NCBI GenBank assembly: GCA_025451955.1
Contig: JANWJJ010000033.1
Span: 1 to 36,660, forward strand
Reading direction: 5' to 3'
Source of the DNA: Rudaea sp.
GTDB lineage: Bacteria > Pseudomonadota > Gammaproteobacteria > Xanthomonadales > Rhodanobacteraceae
Length of the DNA stretch: 36,660 nt
Below are positions 24,487-33,955 of the stretch, piece by piece. A program made the position numbers and the translations under genes. Under the pieces are notes generated by a model, which worked only from the letters and a program-made list of their open reading frames with translations, searched no databases and was not told the DNA's origin. Positions within the stretch are counted from its first letter, which is position 1. Every line of letters starts with the position of its first letter.

Positions 24487-25137
24487 TCACGCACGCATAG
24501 GTGAACCCGCGTCCATCAGCCCGTGCACATTCGCCAGATGCGCGAGCGCGACGACGTTGTCGATGCCGAGTTTCTCGAACAGTCGATACTTGTAAGTCGC
24601 CACCGTTTTCGCACTCAGGTTCAGTCGATTGGCGATGACCGGCGCGGCGTGACCTTGTGCGAGCATCATCGCCACTTCAAGTTCGCGTGCCGACAAATCG
24701 GTGAATGGCGAACCACCGCCATTGGCGTCGTTGAGCGCCAATTGTTGCGCAATATCGCTACCGAGGTAACGCCGGCCATCGGCAACCTGGCGCACGGCCT
24801 TGAGCAATTCCTCGGCAGGACAACCCTTGGTCAGGTACGCGCTGGCGCCGGCGTCGAGCAAACGTCGCGGAAATGGCGCCTCGCCTGCCATTGTCAGGAT
24901 CACGATACGTGTGGCGAGTTTCGCGCGGCGCACGCGTTCGGTGAGTTCGACTCCACTGAATCCCGGCATGTGGACATCAACAAGTGCGATATCCGGTTGC
25001 ATGCGTTTGATCAGGACGAGGCCACTTTCGCCGTCTTCGGCCTCGCCGACGATCTCCATATCGGCCTGTTGCTCCAGAATCATCCGCAGCCCCGTGCGCA
25101 TCAAGGTGTGATCATCGACAAGAACGATGCGGATCAT
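24487..25137 (-). CDS. uvrY: LuxR-type response regulator, UvrY/GacA family
   Basis: 216 residues. The receiver domain (1-120) has D8-D9, phospho-acceptor D54 (PDIALVDVHMPG) and K in AYLTKG. It is followed by a LuxR-type helix-turn-helix (LSARELEVAMMLAQGHAAPV, ANRLNLSAKTVATYKYRLFE). The wording IRIVLVDDHTLMRTGLRMIL, SDIAQQLAL and YRLFEKLGIDNVVALAHLA is that of UvrY/GacA, which with the BarA/GacS kinase activates small RNAs that antagonise CsrA. ATG 25137 is chosen with GGTGA upstream; an in-frame GTG lies 9 bases earlier. Unlike in enterics, uvrC does not follow. No kinase gene is nearby. Confidence 0.85.
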   Translation of the reverse strand: MIRIVLVDDHTLMRTGLRMILEQQADMEIVGEAEDGESGLVLIKRMQPDIALVDVHMPGFSGVELTERVRRAKLATRIVILTMAGEAPFPRRLLDAGASAYLTKGCPAEELLKAVRQVADGRRYLGSDIAQQLALNDANGGGSPFTDLSARELEVAMMLAQGHAAPVIANRLNLSAKTVATYKYRLFEKLGIDNVVALAHLANVHGLMDAGSPMRA

Positions 25138-25254
25138 GGTTATCACCAGCTATTTCCCCCTGGCAAACCTAGCGCGATGCGCACGACGAGGCAAGAGGTG
25201 GCTGGCCAGACTCACTTTTTTCGCGCGTTTCAAGTATCCTTCGCGCCGCGAATC

Positions 25255-25344
25255 GGAGAGATGGCCGAGCGGTTTAAGGCACCGGTCTTGAAAACCGGCG
25301 TGGTAGCGATACCACCGTGGGTTCGAATCCCACTCTCTCCGCCA
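25255..25344 (+). tRNA. tRNA-Ser (anticodon UGA)
   Basis: The acceptor stem GGAGAGA (25255-25261) pairs with TCTCTCC (25334-25340); discriminator G and an encoded CCA follow. The anticodon stem CCGG(T)/CCGG encloses loop CTTGAAA, with anticodon TGA. The long variable arm (CGTGGTAGCGATACCACCG) and the GGTTCGAATCC T-loop are typical of tRNA-Ser, about 90 bases in all. Confidence 0.97.
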
Positions 25345-25492
25345 TAAATTTTATAAATTATAATAGATTCAATAATATATTTGTAATATAGCCTCAAACA
25401 GTGTTTACGATTGATGCGGTTCGCTATGCTCACCGCATCCTACCGCGCTTCACACGCAACAAAATAGCGAGCGAAGAGAGCGGCTCCTCGTC
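25345..25492. other. AT-rich spacer downstream of tRNA-Ser
   Basis: The first roughly 70 bases are almost pure A/T (TAAATTTTATAAATTATAATAG and on), in strong contrast to the rest of the window. No gene is seen. With the tRNA 3' end on one side and a gene fragment on the other, this resembles the edge of a former integration. I found no repeat of the tRNA 3' end. Confidence 0.5.
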
Positions 25493-25882
25493 AGTTTCAA
25501 CCGCATGACGAAAATCACGGCGGAAATGATGGAAGTGTGGGCACGCATCCTCGCCACACTGGACGGCTGGCGTTTGTTATTGCGCAACTCAGCTGTTCGC
25601 AGCCCCGCAGTGCAAACACGCATTTATCGTATCTTTGCCAAGCACGGAATCGACGAGACTCGAATCGAGATGGAAGGCTTTGGCAGTCGCGCAAGCACCT
25701 TTGGCAATTACCGCCGTGCAGCTATTGCGCTCGATACTTTTCCTTTTGGTGGCTGCGCCACAACGTGCGACGCGTTGTGGATGGGTGTTCCAGTTGTGAC
25801 ACTGCGTGGAGACACGTTGGTCAAGCGGTTTGTTTTGCGTAGCTACGAATGCAGTTTTCCAGAAGTGTCTCAGGAAAGCTGA
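25493..25882 (+). pseudogene. SPINDLY-type O-GlcNAc transferase fragment
   Basis: About 130 residues matching the middle-to-late part of the catalytic domain of SPINDLY/OGT (GT41) proteins: SFNRMTKITAEMMEVWARIL, HGIDETRIEMEG, YRRAAIALDTFPFGGCATTC, DALWMGVPVVTLRGDT. Full-length enzymes have TPR repeats and over 500 residues. Here the frame lacks the TPR part and first half of the catalytic domain, and after GDT it departs from the family (LVKRFVLRSYECSFPEVSQE) and stops. ATG 25505 is the first start codon but lies inside the homologous part. It cannot be an active transferase and is most likely a decayed remnant ended on both sides by rearrangement. Confidence 0.8.
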
Positions 25883-25895
25883 ACAGCCCACATAA

Positions 25896-25926
25896 GAAAA
25901 CGCCCGGCAAGCCGGGCGTTTTCTTT
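25896..25926. terminator. Bidirectional intrinsic terminator
   Basis: 12-bp perfect stem GAAAACGCCCGG (25896-25907) / CCGGGCGTTTTC (25912-25923) with loop CAAG. T-rich sequence follows on both strands (TTTTCTTT on plus, TTTTCTTA on minus). It ends transcription from the gene fragment on the left and from the minus-strand DUF3761 gene on the right. Confidence 0.9.
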
Positions 25927-25994
25927 CCATCCAGATCATCGAGCCTGTTCAATCGAGCACGAAACCTGCTCGAACGATTGCTCGAACGATCAGC

Positions 25995-26570
25995 TTACTT
26001 GCAGGCTTTACCACCCGCGGCATGATTGCCGGCGGCTTCTGCGGCGGCGGCGCTCATGTACGAACCTTCCTTGGTCTTGCCATACCACTCGTCACCCTGG
26101 CAATGATAGACCTTCGAGCTCGAATTGACCCAGACCAGACCCGGACCACCGCCCGGTTTCTGCGTAATCTGCGAAGCCGGCGTGGGCGCTGTGTGCTTGC
26201 CGGATTTCGCCTTGGCTGCCGCTGCTGCGGCTGGTGCGGCGGCGGCTGCGGCTGGTGCTGCTGCAGCCGACGCTGCCGCTGGTGCTGCTGGTGCCGCGGC
26301 TTCGGCCTCGGTGGCCTTCTTCGACTTGCGCGACTTCTTTGTGGTTGCCGCAGAATTATCCGCCGCCGCGGCTGGTGCGGCACCGGCAGCCGGGGCATTC
26401 AGCCATTCCTGCACGCCTTTGTGGCCTTTGCAAGCGCCTTTGTGCGTGGTGCCGGAAAAATACGTGCCGTCCTTGCATTGCGCGGTCGCGCCGGCGGGAG
26501 CATCGGCATACGCGCCGGCGCACAGCAGGAGTCCTGCTCCGAGCGCGGCGGTGATGAGAAAGCTTTTCAT
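25995..26570 (-). CDS. Secreted Ala-rich DUF3761 protein
   Basis: 191 residues from ATG 26570, with CAGGAGA upstream as ribosome-binding site. The signal peptide MKSFLITAALGAGLLLCAGA (cleavage after AYA) is followed by a short DUF3761 motif (AQCKDGTYFSGTTHKGACKG, then HKGVQEWLN). Next comes a low-complexity linker of about 80 residues, first Lys-rich (TTKKSRKSKKA), then almost pure Ala/Pro. The C-terminal part (PGLVWVNSSSKVYHCQGDEW, YGKTKEGSYMSAAAAEAAG) resembles short cell-envelope domains that often occur alone. Two small extracytoplasmic domains joined by a flexible linker; function unknown. It ends at the shared terminator at 25896-25926. Confidence 0.83.
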   Translation of the reverse strand: MKSFLITAALGAGLLLCAGAYADAPAGATAQCKDGTYFSGTTHKGACKGHKGVQEWLNAPAAGAAPAAAADNSAATTKKSRKSKKATEAEAAAPAAPAAASAAAAPAAAAAAPAAAAAAKAKSGKHTAPTPASQITQKPGGGPGLVWVNSSSKVYHCQGDEWYGKTKEGSYMSAAAAEAAGNHAAGGKACK

Positions 26571-26692
26571 GGGTTGTCTCCTGATCCGGAAAAAGGAATC
26601 CAAACTGAGCGCACGAGGATCGGCGCGAGGCGAAGCATGTGCATTGCGGCGACGGCTGTCAATCACGCGTCGGGTTAGCCGGCGCAACCCGT

Positions 26693-27703
26693 TCAGGCGC
26701 GTCCGGAGTTTCGTTCAGGAATCTCTATCTGCTGCCAGCCGTAGCGGTCGAACACGCGCCATCCGGGCTGGAGCCTGACCAGCTTGACGTAACCCGAGCA
26801 CAAATCCGATGCTGCGGGCAAGGCCATCGCCGCGATCGATCCGTCGGCGCTATCGCCGAGGTTTTCGAGAGCTAGCCGATAGCGCAAGATGACGCCAGCG
26901 CCGGATTCGAGCACAACGAACAGGATATGTCCGCGCAGATTTGCCTTCCAGCGCGCCTGATCGAGATATACCCACAAGCTGCCATCACTGCCGATGCTTG
27001 CCCGCAACGGATGCTGCAAATCGGGCAATGGGGTTGCCGGACGATAGGTTTCCGGCAGCGTCGCGTAACGCAGAAAACGACGGCGGCTGAGCCGCATCTG
27101 GCTGGCATGCGCGAGAATCGCCGCTTGTTTGACCGTGCGCTGCGCAGCGGTCGCCGCCGCCACAACCGTGGTGCCGGTCAGCGCATTGCCATGCACGGCA
27201 AACTCGAACACACGTGGAGTACGGCTCGGATAGCGCGCCAATGCCAGCCGCGCCAGGATGCTCGTTGCGCTGTGATCGGGATGACGATCGCCAAGCGCAG
27301 GTAAGACCAGTACCGTCGGCGCAAACTCGCCAAACTGCGTGTGTAGCGATTCGATCACCTGCGCATCCGCACGCATCAACAGGTCGGTCAGGCCCAAGTC
27401 AGGCAAGCCGAGAAAACAGGTTTCATTTTCGGCCAGGCCGAGAATGCGCATGGCTGCACGCGCTTCTTCGCGCCGGCGCGCACCCCAGCGCGCGCGCTCG
27501 GCAGGGCCGATGCGCCAGCGCTTCTCAACCCAGCGTTGCGGCCAGGGATTGTTATCGCCATCCGTCAGCACCACCACACGGATGGCGGCACCGGCGTTGC
27601 GGGCGAATTGAATCAAGCCACCGGTGGCGATGGATTCGTCGTCCGGATGCGGCGCGAGGATCAGCAGCCGGTCGCGGGAATCGAGCAAAAGCGGATCGCT
27701 CAA
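26693..27703 (-). CDS. PIG-L (LmbE-like) family deacetylase
   Basis: 336 residues. The zinc-site motif LAPHPDDESIATGG (about 15-28) and the second metal motif LGDRHPDHSATS (about 135-147) are both intact. PIG-L enzymes remove N-acetyl groups from GlcNAc-containing lipids, antibiotics or sugars. The catalytic domain covers about 230 residues; the extra C-terminal 100 (GSDGSLWVYLDQARWKANLR to GWQQIEIPE) look like a beta-rich addition. It has no signal peptide, so it is cytoplasmic. It is divergent from a GT2 glycosyltransferase with a palindrome in the spacer, which suggests action on the same GlcNAc-type product. Substrate unknown. Confidence 0.88.
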   Translation of the reverse strand: MSDPLLLDSRDRLLILAPHPDDESIATGGLIQFARNAGAAIRVVVLTDGDNNPWPQRWVEKRWRIGPAERARWGARRREEARAAMRILGLAENETCFLGLPDLGLTDLLMRADAQVIESLHTQFGEFAPTVLVLPALGDRHPDHSATSILARLALARYPSRTPRVFEFAVHGNALTGTTVVAAATAAQRTVKQAAILAHASQMRLSRRRFLRYATLPETYRPATPLPDLQHPLRASIGSDGSLWVYLDQARWKANLRGHILFVVLESGAGVILRYRLALENLGDSADGSIAAMALPAASDLCSGYVKLVRLQPGWRVFDRYGWQQIEIPERNSGRA

Positions 27704-27787
27704 AATGAGCCCATGCCGTGCCGTGGAACGAAAGCCGGTGATTGGATTGGATTCATTGGTTCGTGCAACTCCGTCATCTGGCTGCTT

Positions 27788-27804
27788 GTTAAGCGGGGCT
27801 TAAC
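27788..27804. promoter_or_regulatory. Palindrome in the PIG-L / glycosyltransferase spacer
   Basis: Perfect 7-bp inverted repeat GTTAAGC-GGG-GCTTAAC in the 232-base spacer between two divergent genes. It could be an operator acting on either or both. No nearby regulator gene; it lacks a T-tract, so it is not a terminator. Confidence 0.4.
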
Positions 27805-27935
27805 CCTGAACGGGTCGCCGCCGGGTATCCTCGCGCACCGTGTCCTCATCCATCGCACCGTTCGCGCAGCGGCGCGTGGCGAAAAACATCGTCCGCAGCA
27901 AATACATCGTTGTCAGCAATTCTCGAGCATAACCG

Positions 27936-29285
27936 ATGACCATCGAAAGTCTGCCTGTACCCGGCGCAACACATGATTACCATTTGCGCTCCGGCGACAC
28001 ATTCTATCGGATCGCGATCCTGGTGGGATTTGTTCTCGTCGTCGCGATGAGCTGGCGCCTGCAGGTATTCCACGGCTGGATCCATCTCACCCGCGAATAC
28101 GGATGGCTCGGATACGTGGCGCGGCCCAGCCTGCTCTGGGCCGGCATGGGTATGCTGATGCTGCTGTATCGCACCTTGCTCTGGTTCCGTTATCGCACGC
28201 CACCTGTGGCCACACTCGACGACGCACCCAGCCTGACCGTGGTGATTCCCGCCTACAACGAAGGCGCAATGGTGGCACGCTCCATCGATTCCGTCGCCAC
28301 GGCGCACTATCCGCGAGAGCGTCTGGAAATTTTCGTCATCGACGACGGCAGCCGCGACGATACCTGGCAGCATATCGAAGCTGCCGCCGCGCGCTACCCG
28401 GGCTTGGTGACGTGTGTGCGCTTTCCCGAGAACCGCGGCAAGCGCGCGGCACTCGAAGCCGGCTTCCGGCGCGCCCGCGGCGACGTGCTGGTGACGATCG
28501 ATTCCGACAGCGTAATCGAACCAGGCACCCTGCTGGCGATGGCCGGACCGTTCCGCAACCCGAGCGTCGGCGCCGTCGCCGGCAAGGTCAGCGTCTACAA
28601 CCGCGCCGCCGGATTGATTCCGCGTATGCTGAAAGTTCGCTTCGCGCTATCGTTCGATTTCCTGCGCGCAACCCAAAGCACCTATGGCACCGTGTACTGC
28701 TGCCCCGGCGCATTGGCCGGCTATCGCGCCGATGTAGTCCGGCGCGTACTCGATCGCTGGGTCAATCAGCGCTTTCTGGGCCGACGCTGCACCTTCGGCG
28801 AGGACCGCGCACTGACCAACGAAATCCTCAATGCCGGCTACAACAGCGTGTATCAACACGCCGCGGTGGTGCACACCCTGGTGCCGGTGCAATACGGCAA
28901 GCTGTGCAAGATGTTCCTGCGCTGGGACCGCAGTTACGTGCGCGAGGAACTGCGCTTTTTGCGCCACGTCGTGTGGAAACGCCCGTTGCGCGCGCGCTGC
29001 ATCGCTTTGGCCGACACGCTCATCACCAATACCCGTTACCCTGTCGGCTGGGCAGTACTGGTGCTGCTCGCTTTCATGATCGCCGACCATCCGCATGTGC
29101 TGCTGCGTTTCTGTTGCACCTTGTTGCTGGTCGCCACATTTAACATGCTCTATTACCTGCGCGCGGAACGTTCCTGGGATTTCGTCTACGGCATCGCCTA
29201 TTCGTTTTTCTCTGCGTTCGCCCTGTTCTGGGTTTTCCCGTACGCGGTGTGTACCGTGCGTACACAGGGCTGGTTGACACGCTGA
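27936..29285 (+). CDS. GT2 family processive-type glycosyltransferase (NodC/PgaC-like)
   Basis: 449-residue inner-membrane protein. Two N-terminal membrane segments (about 25-42 and 58-75) precede a GT-A domain with SLTVVIPAYNEGAMVARSID, VIDDGSRDDTW (nucleotide-sugar Asp), TIDSDSVIEPG (DxD), FGEDRALTNEIL (catalytic Glu-Asp) and MFLRWDRSYVREELRF (R/QxxRW-like motif). Three or four C-terminal segments follow. This set is that of membrane beta-glycosyltransferases such as hyaluronan, chitin-oligosaccharide and poly-GlcNAc synthases. With a PIG-L deacetylase divergently next to it, a partly deacetylated GlcNAc-containing polymer or oligosaccharide is a reasonable guess, but no PgaA/B/D homologues are present. 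It converges on argH with a 19-base gap. Confidence 0.88.
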   Translation: MTIESLPVPGATHDYHLRSGDTFYRIAILVGFVLVVAMSWRLQVFHGWIHLTREYGWLGYVARPSLLWAGMGMLMLLYRTLLWFRYRTPPVATLDDAPSLTVVIPAYNEGAMVARSIDSVATAHYPRERLEIFVIDDGSRDDTWQHIEAAAARYPGLVTCVRFPENRGKRAALEAGFRRARGDVLVTIDSDSVIEPGTLLAMAGPFRNPSVGAVAGKVSVYNRAAGLIPRMLKVRFALSFDFLRATQSTYGTVYCCPGALAGYRADVVRRVLDRWVNQRFLGRRCTFGEDRALTNEILNAGYNSVYQHAAVVHTLVPVQYGKLCKMFLRWDRSYVREELRFLRHVVWKRPLRARCIALADTLITNTRYPVGWAVLVLLAFMIADHPHVLLRFCCTLLLVATFNMLYYLRAERSWDFVYGIAYSFFSAFALFWVFPYAVCTVRTQGWLTR

Positions 29286-29304
29286 GCGTTGAAGTCAGCC
29301 TTAT

Positions 29305-30603
29305 TCAATCCGATTCAAGTTGCGCCAGCCGCGCACGTAATTCATCGAGCCGCAAATCGGCCGCCGCTCCGGGCGAGTTGCGCGCGGCCAGACTCGCTTC
29401 CGGTGTCCTGCCCTGCCCTGCCTTCGCGACGGTTTCCGCCGCCTGCCGATAGGCATCGCGAAACGGCACGCCGGCTACAGCCTGTTCGATCGCCGCATCG
29501 GTGGAATACATGGTCGATTCGATTGCTGCGCGCATCCTCGCAGCATTCCATTGCAGGCGCGCTAGCAGATCCGGTGTCAATTCCAAGGCAACGAGACCAT
29601 GGCCGAAGCCGTGGAAGAGTGCACCCTTGCTGATCTGCAGATCGCGCTGATAACCTGATGGCAGTGACAACAACTGCTCGATCTCGCAGCGCGCCGCGGC
29701 CACACTGGCATAGCTCGCACGCAATAGCTCAATCACATCGGGATTGCGCTTGTTCGGCATGATCGACGAGCCGGTCGTGTATTCCGTCGGTAGCTGCACG
29801 AATCCGAATTCCGCCGTGGTGAACAAGCTCAGATCCCAAGCGAGACGGCGCAAATCGAGCATGGCCGAAGCGAGCGCATCGAGCGCGGCGATCTCAAACT
29901 TGCCGCGCGACAACTGCGCATACACCGGCGAGACTTGCATCCGTGCAAATCCGAGCGTGCGCGTGGTGAAGTCGCGGTCGAGTTTCAGATTCACGCCGTA
30001 ACCCGCCGCCGTGCCGAGCGGGTTTGCGTCGATCCACGCAAGCGTGTCGCGCGCGCGCGCTGCGTTATCGATGAAGGCTTCCGCGAATCCAGCAAGCCAC
30101 ATCGCCGTTGACGACACTACGGCGCGCTGCAAGTGAGTGTAGCCCGGCATCGGCAGCGCCTCGTGTTCCGCGCGCTCCAGACATGCGCGCGCGATGTCGC
30201 GGCACAGCGCATCGAGTTGGCCTAGCTTGGCCTTGAGCCATAATCGTGTGGCGACCAGAATCTGATCGTTGCGGCTGCGTCCGGTATGCACCCGGCGACC
30301 GATATCGCCGAGGCGTTCGATCAACCGCGCTTCGATCGCGGAATGTCCGTCTTCATAGCGTGCATCGAGTACAAAATTGCCTTTGTGGAAATCCTCACTC
30401 AGCGCATCGAGTTCGCGCGCCAGTGCCGCAGCATCCGCATCGCTCAAGATGCCGATGCGTGCCAGTCCGGCGACGTGCGCTTTGGTCGCGGTAATGTCGT
30501 GCACGAAGAATTCGCGGTCGAGCACGACATCGTCACCGGCGAGAAACCGCATAATGCGTGCGTCCGTCGCCACTCCGGATTTCTGCCACAGCAGATCACT
30601 CAT
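29305..30603 (-). CDS. argH: Argininosuccinate lyase
   Basis: Last step of arginine synthesis: cleaves argininosuccinate to arginine and fumarate. 432 residues from ATG 30603 ([10 protein letters not shown]). Fumarase/aspartase-superfamily signature [22 protein letters not shown] and [11 protein letters not shown] are present. The family motif and N-terminus support this start; an in-frame upstream ATG lies inside argC. Overlaps the argC 3' end by 8 bases and is the last gene of the operon. Confidence 0.97.
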   Translation of the reverse strand: MSDLLWQKSGVATDARIMRFLAGDDVVLDREFFVHDITATKAHVAGLARIGILSDADAAALARELDALSEDFHKGNFVLDARYEDGHSAIEARLIERLGDIGRRVHTGRSRNDQILVATRLWLKAKLGQLDALCRDIARACLERAEHEALPMPGYTHLQRAVVSSTAMWLAGFAEAFIDNAARARDTLAWIDANPLGTAAGYGVNLKLDRDFTTRTLGFARMQVSPVYAQLSRGKFEIAALDALASAMLDLRRLAWDLSLFTTAEFGFVQLPTEYTTGSSIMPNKRNPDVIELLRASYASVAAARCEIEQLLSLPSGYQRDLQISKGALFHGFGHGLVALELTPDLLARLQWNAARMRAAIESTMYSTDAAIEQAVAGVPFRDAYRQAAETVAKAGQGRTPEASLAARNSPGAAADLRLDELRARLAQLESD

Positions 30604-31549
30604 GTGGAATTCCTTCGAGTTCCGCAAACCCCAGAGCAAGATTCAGGTTTTGCATCGCCTGCGTGGCCGCGCCCTTGAGCAGGTTGTCCAGTGTGGCCAC
30701 GACTACCACGCGCTTGCCGCCTGGTGCAACGTCGAAGGCGCCGATCTCGGCATGATGGCGATGTGCGATCCGGCTGACCCACGGCGCCGTATCCAGCACT
30801 CGCACCAACGGCTCATGCGCGTAGCGTTCGCTATAGATCTGCTTGATTGCCTCTCGTGTCATCGAACGATCCAGCCACAAATTTGCCGTCAGGGTAATAC
30901 CACGGAAATGCGGCGCGACATGCGGCAGGAATTCGACCGGGATGCCGAGCCGCTTCGTGGCCTCGCGCTCGTGCATGTGATCCGTCAGCGAGTACGGCAT
31001 TAGATTGTCGTGCAGTTTTTCCAGATCGTTCCTGTCCGATGGCGTGGTGCCTGCGCCGGAATAGCCGGAAACGCCGAAGCACACCGGCGGCGCGGCAAGC
31101 CGTTCCTTGAGTGGCGCGATCGCAAGCTGCATCGCCGTTGCGAAGCAGCCGGGATTGCTGATGCGGCGTTGCCCGCCATAGCGCTGGCGAGTCAGTTCCA
31201 GCAATCCGTAATACCACGTCGGCTCGAAACGATAATCCGCGGATAAATCCACAATGACACTTTGTGGATTGGCTGTCTCGATGGCAGCCACATAAGGTTC
31301 TGCCTTGCCATTGGGCAAAGCCAGCACAATCGCGTCGGCATGCTTGGCGGCTACCGCGGCGGAATCGAGATTCTCATAGCGCAGTTCGCCGGTGAACTCG
31401 CCGACCTGATCGCCGACACGCTGCCCCGCCAGTTCGCGCGATGATACGAAGGCCAGTTCCAGATCCGGATGCCGAGCGATCAGCCGGATCAACTCCGCAC
31501 CGGTGTGGCCACGCGCGCCAACGATACCAACCGTGTGCGACACGTTCAT
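30596..31549 (-). CDS. argC: N-acetyl-gamma-glutamyl-phosphate reductase
   Basis: NADPH-dependent reduction of N-acetylglutamyl phosphate to the semialdehyde. 317 residues from ATG 31549 ([17 protein letters not shown]), with the nucleotide-binding GxxGxxG at the N-terminus and the catalytic Cys in [14 protein letters not shown]. This start overlaps the stop of the upstream kinase gene by 4 bases, matching the coupling seen through the operon; the longer open frame upstream is a shadow. It overlaps argH at its 3' end. Confidence 0.96.
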   Translation of the reverse strand: MNVSHTVGIVGARGHTGAELIRLIARHPDLELAFVSSRELAGQRVGDQVGEFTGELRYENLDSAAVAAKHADAIVLALPNGKAEPYVAAIETANPQSVIVDLSADYRFEPTWYYGLLELTRQRYGGQRRISNPGCFATAMQLAIAPLKERLAAPPVCFGVSGYSGAGTTPSDRNDLEKLHDNLMPYSLTDHMHEREATKRLGIPVEFLPHVAPHFRGITLTANLWLDRSMTREAIKQIYSERYAHEPLVRVLDTAPWVSRIAHRHHAEIGAFDVAPGGKRVVVVATLDNLLKGAATQAMQNLNLALGFAELEGIPHE

Positions 31550-32868
31550 GCCGGCTCCAGCAGGGAAACAGGACGTTCCCGGCAATGCGCAACGCAGCAT
31601 TCGATGGCCTTGAAATCGGGCATGCCGTACCAGAACACTTTCCACTTTTCCTGCTTATAGCAACCATCGGATTCCGCGTAGTAGAACGGATTGACCGGAT
31701 TGCCGTGGCGTGAGCGCCAGAACAAGCTCGGATTTTCCTCGCGCATGACTTCCCAGACCGCGCGGCCCAGGCCCTCGCCTTGCGCGTCATCAAGCACGGC
31801 GAACTTGTCCAGATAGGTCATATCCGCGATCTCATACAGAATCAACGCCGCGCGATAATTTTCGCTGACGTACACACGATATAGCGGCGTGCGTTCGAAA
31901 TAATCATCCACGAGTTTGCGTCCAAAACTCGATTCGATTAAAACGCGCATACGTCCAAGGTCGGCTTCGTGCCACGATGTATACGTGTGCACTTTTTCAC
32001 CGCGCCGCACCAGCGTGCCGGAACCCTTGTGCGTGAACAATTCGCTGGCAAGTTCGGACGGCCGCGTGATCGACACCGATGAGGTCGATGGCAAACGATC
32101 GAGCAGTTGCTTGATCTGCTCGATCTTCACGCGCATCCCGGAATGCAGCCACGGCTGCGCAATCAGGTGCGCGTATTCAGTGCTCAGGTTGATCGAATCC
32201 ATGATCTGTCCACTGCCGTCGAGCAATCCGCCGGTACCGGTCAGGAACACAATCTTGTACGGCTGCACGGCCTCCACCAATGCATTGGCAGCAAAATCGG
32301 CATTGATATTCAGGATCCGGCCGTCCACGGTTTCACCCAGGCTAGCTATGACCGGAATGGAGCCTGCCTTCAGGCTGAGTTCGATCGGTGCCAGGTGCAC
32401 ATGCTGCACTTTGCCGACACAGCCGTAACGATCCGTATCGAGCGTCACTGCTTCGAACACGCCGGATACAAGCGACGTCGCGCGCGCGTCGGCTTGTTGC
32501 AGGGCCTCGACCAGACGCAAGTTCTGCGCGTGCAAGACGCGGCGTACGATGGCGAGCGCCTCCGGCGAGGTCACGCGCAAGCCATCCAGCGTGTGTTTGA
32601 CGATACCGGCGGCGGCCAGTTCCTCATCGAGCTGCGGCCCGGCGCCATGCACGACGATCGGCGTCAATCCGACCTGCTGCAAGAATGCCAGCGACGAAGT
32701 CAGCGCATCGAGATCGTCGCGCAGCACGGCGCCGCCGACCTTGACCACCGCAAAACGTCGCGCATCGAGTTGCGAGAAGCGTTTGAGGTATTGCGAGATT
32801 TCCTTCGCGCTGGCCATGCTCGACAGCAGGCGCACGATGGTCTGACGGGTGCGCTTATGTGCGTCCAT
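31546..32868 (-). CDS. argB: Bifunctional N-acetylglutamate kinase/synthase
   Basis: 440 residues. The N-terminal amino-acid kinase domain (about 30-290) has [28 protein letters not shown] and [16 protein letters not shown]; it phosphorylates N-acetylglutamate. The C-terminal GNAT-like domain (about 295-440: [34 protein letters not shown] with the acetyl-CoA loop, [12 protein letters not shown]) makes N-acetylglutamate from glutamate and acetyl-CoA. This fused NAGS-K, about 440-450 residues in Xanthomonas, resembles the vertebrate synthase and is the known arginine-feedback point. It starts inside the argE 3' end (14-base overlap) and overlaps argC by 4 bases. It explains why no separate argA is seen. 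Confidence 0.93.
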   Translation of the reverse strand: MDAHKRTRQTIVRLLSSMASAKEISQYLKRFSQLDARRFAVVKVGGAVLRDDLDALTSSLAFLQQVGLTPIVVHGAGPQLDEELAAAGIVKHTLDGLRVTSPEALAIVRRVLHAQNLRLVEALQQADARATSLVSGVFEAVTLDTDRYGCVGKVQHVHLAPIELSLKAGSIPVIASLGETVDGRILNINADFAANALVEAVQPYKIVFLTGTGGLLDGSGQIMDSINLSTEYAHLIAQPWLHSGMRVKIEQIKQLLDRLPSTSSVSITRPSELASELFTHKGSGTLVRRGEKVHTYTSWHEADLGRMRVLIESSFGRKLVDDYFERTPLYRVYVSENYRAALILYEIADMTYLDKFAVLDDAQGEGLGRAVWEVMREENPSLFWRSRHGNPVNPFYYAESDGCYKQEKWKVFWYGMPDFKAIECCVAHCRERPVSLLEPA

Positions 32869-33955
32869 GTTCCAGGATTCCGATGTAACTTTCGGTAATT
32901 TGTTGCAATTGGGACAAATTCACCCACTCGTCTGCGCTATGCGCCTGGGCGATGTCGCCCGGCCCGTAGACGCAGGCAACGTAGCCAGCTTGGGAAAACA
33001 GCGACGCCTCGGTCCAGAAATCCACGGCGTTGCCGATCGGCAACGCCAATGAGTCTGCGACATCGCGCGCTGCGAGTCTCAGCGATTCCGCTTCACCGAT
33101 ATCGCCAGCCGGCAACGATGGGCCGCGGAAGGTTTCCGTCAACTCGGCAGACTCGTTTTGTACCAGGTGCTTGAATGTGTCGAGCAAGGCATCGGTATTC
33201 ATCGACGGCAGGGGCCGGAAGCCGAAGCGCACTTCGGCCGCAGGCGCAATCACATTCGCCTTGATACCGCCTTCGACGCGGCCGATATTGAATCGCAATC
33301 CGGTCAACCCACCGAAACGCTGGTGCGACTGGCTTTCGACAAAGTCCAGCGCACGCGCGCCCCAGCGCATGGCCTGATGCACCGCACTGTCTCCGAGCGC
33401 GTTGCTGCTTGAAGCGTGACCAGCGGTACCGTCGAAGCGCATATGCACCGAACTGATGCCACGATGCGCGAGCACGGCTTCGCAGCGTGTTGGTTCGGCA
33501 ACAATCACGGCGTCGAACGGCCGCTTGCGCGCGAGAAACGCCGCAATGCAACGCGCGTCGTTGGCTTCCTCGTCGGTCGTGAAAAGGAATGCAGCATCGC
33601 CATCGGTATGCGCAGCGGCAGTCAGCAACGCTGCCGCCGCGCCTTTGATATCGCAGGCGCCGAGGCCGATCGCACGATCGTCGGTCACCAGCAGTTCGTG
33701 TGGATCGCGGGTCCAGGTGGACGCCGCCGGCACCGTGTCGAGATGCACGTTGAACAGGATTTTCGGCCGGCCACGAACCGCAAACAGACTCACAGCACCG
33801 GCGCCGTGATCGGTGACGCTGCAATCGAACCCCGGAAGCTGCGCACGCAGATAATCGAAAATGCCGCCAGTACCTATTGCACGTGGTGGGTTGCGTGTAT
33901 CGAACGCAACCAGCGCGCGTAGATGACCGATCGTGGCATCCAGCAAGGCGTTCAC
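32855..33955 (-). CDS. argE: Acetylornithine/acetylcitrulline deacetylase (M20 family)
   Basis: Zinc M20 peptidase-type deacetylase. With AOTCase upstream, its substrate is probably N-acetylcitrulline, as in Xanthomonas, giving citrulline for ArgG. Metal and catalytic motifs: H71 and D73 in [12 protein letters not shown] in [13 protein letters not shown], the E-E pair in [12 protein letters not shown], and VAEPT. The start is taken as GTG 33955, 367 residues: it overlaps the argG stop as GTGA and has GGGAG 9 bases upstream. ATG 33985, inside argG, is less likely. The substrate choice is inferred from context. Confidence 0.93.
   Translation of the reverse strand: MNALLDATIGHLRALVAFDTRNPPRAIGTGGIFDYLRAQLPGFDCSVTDHGAGAVSLFAVRGRPKILFNVHLDTVPAASTWTRDPHELLVTDDRAIGLGACDIKGAAAALLTAAAHTDGDAAFLFTTDEEANDARCIAAFLARKRPFDAVIVAEPTRCEAVLAHRGISSVHMRFDGTAGHASSSNALGDSAVHQAMRWGARALDFVESQSHQRFGGLTGLRFNIGRVEGGIKANVIAPAAEVRFGFRPLPSMNTDALLDTFKHLVQNESAELTETFRGPSLPAGDIGEAESLRLAARDVADSLALPIGNAVDFWTEASLFSQAGYVACVYGPGDIAQAHSADEWVNLSQLQQITESYIGILEHGRT

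Noticed and set aside
25321-25344. tRNA-Ser 3' end as an attachment site with a second copy downstream
   Set aside because: I could not find a repeat of the 3' end in the following sequence, so no att pair can be claimed.
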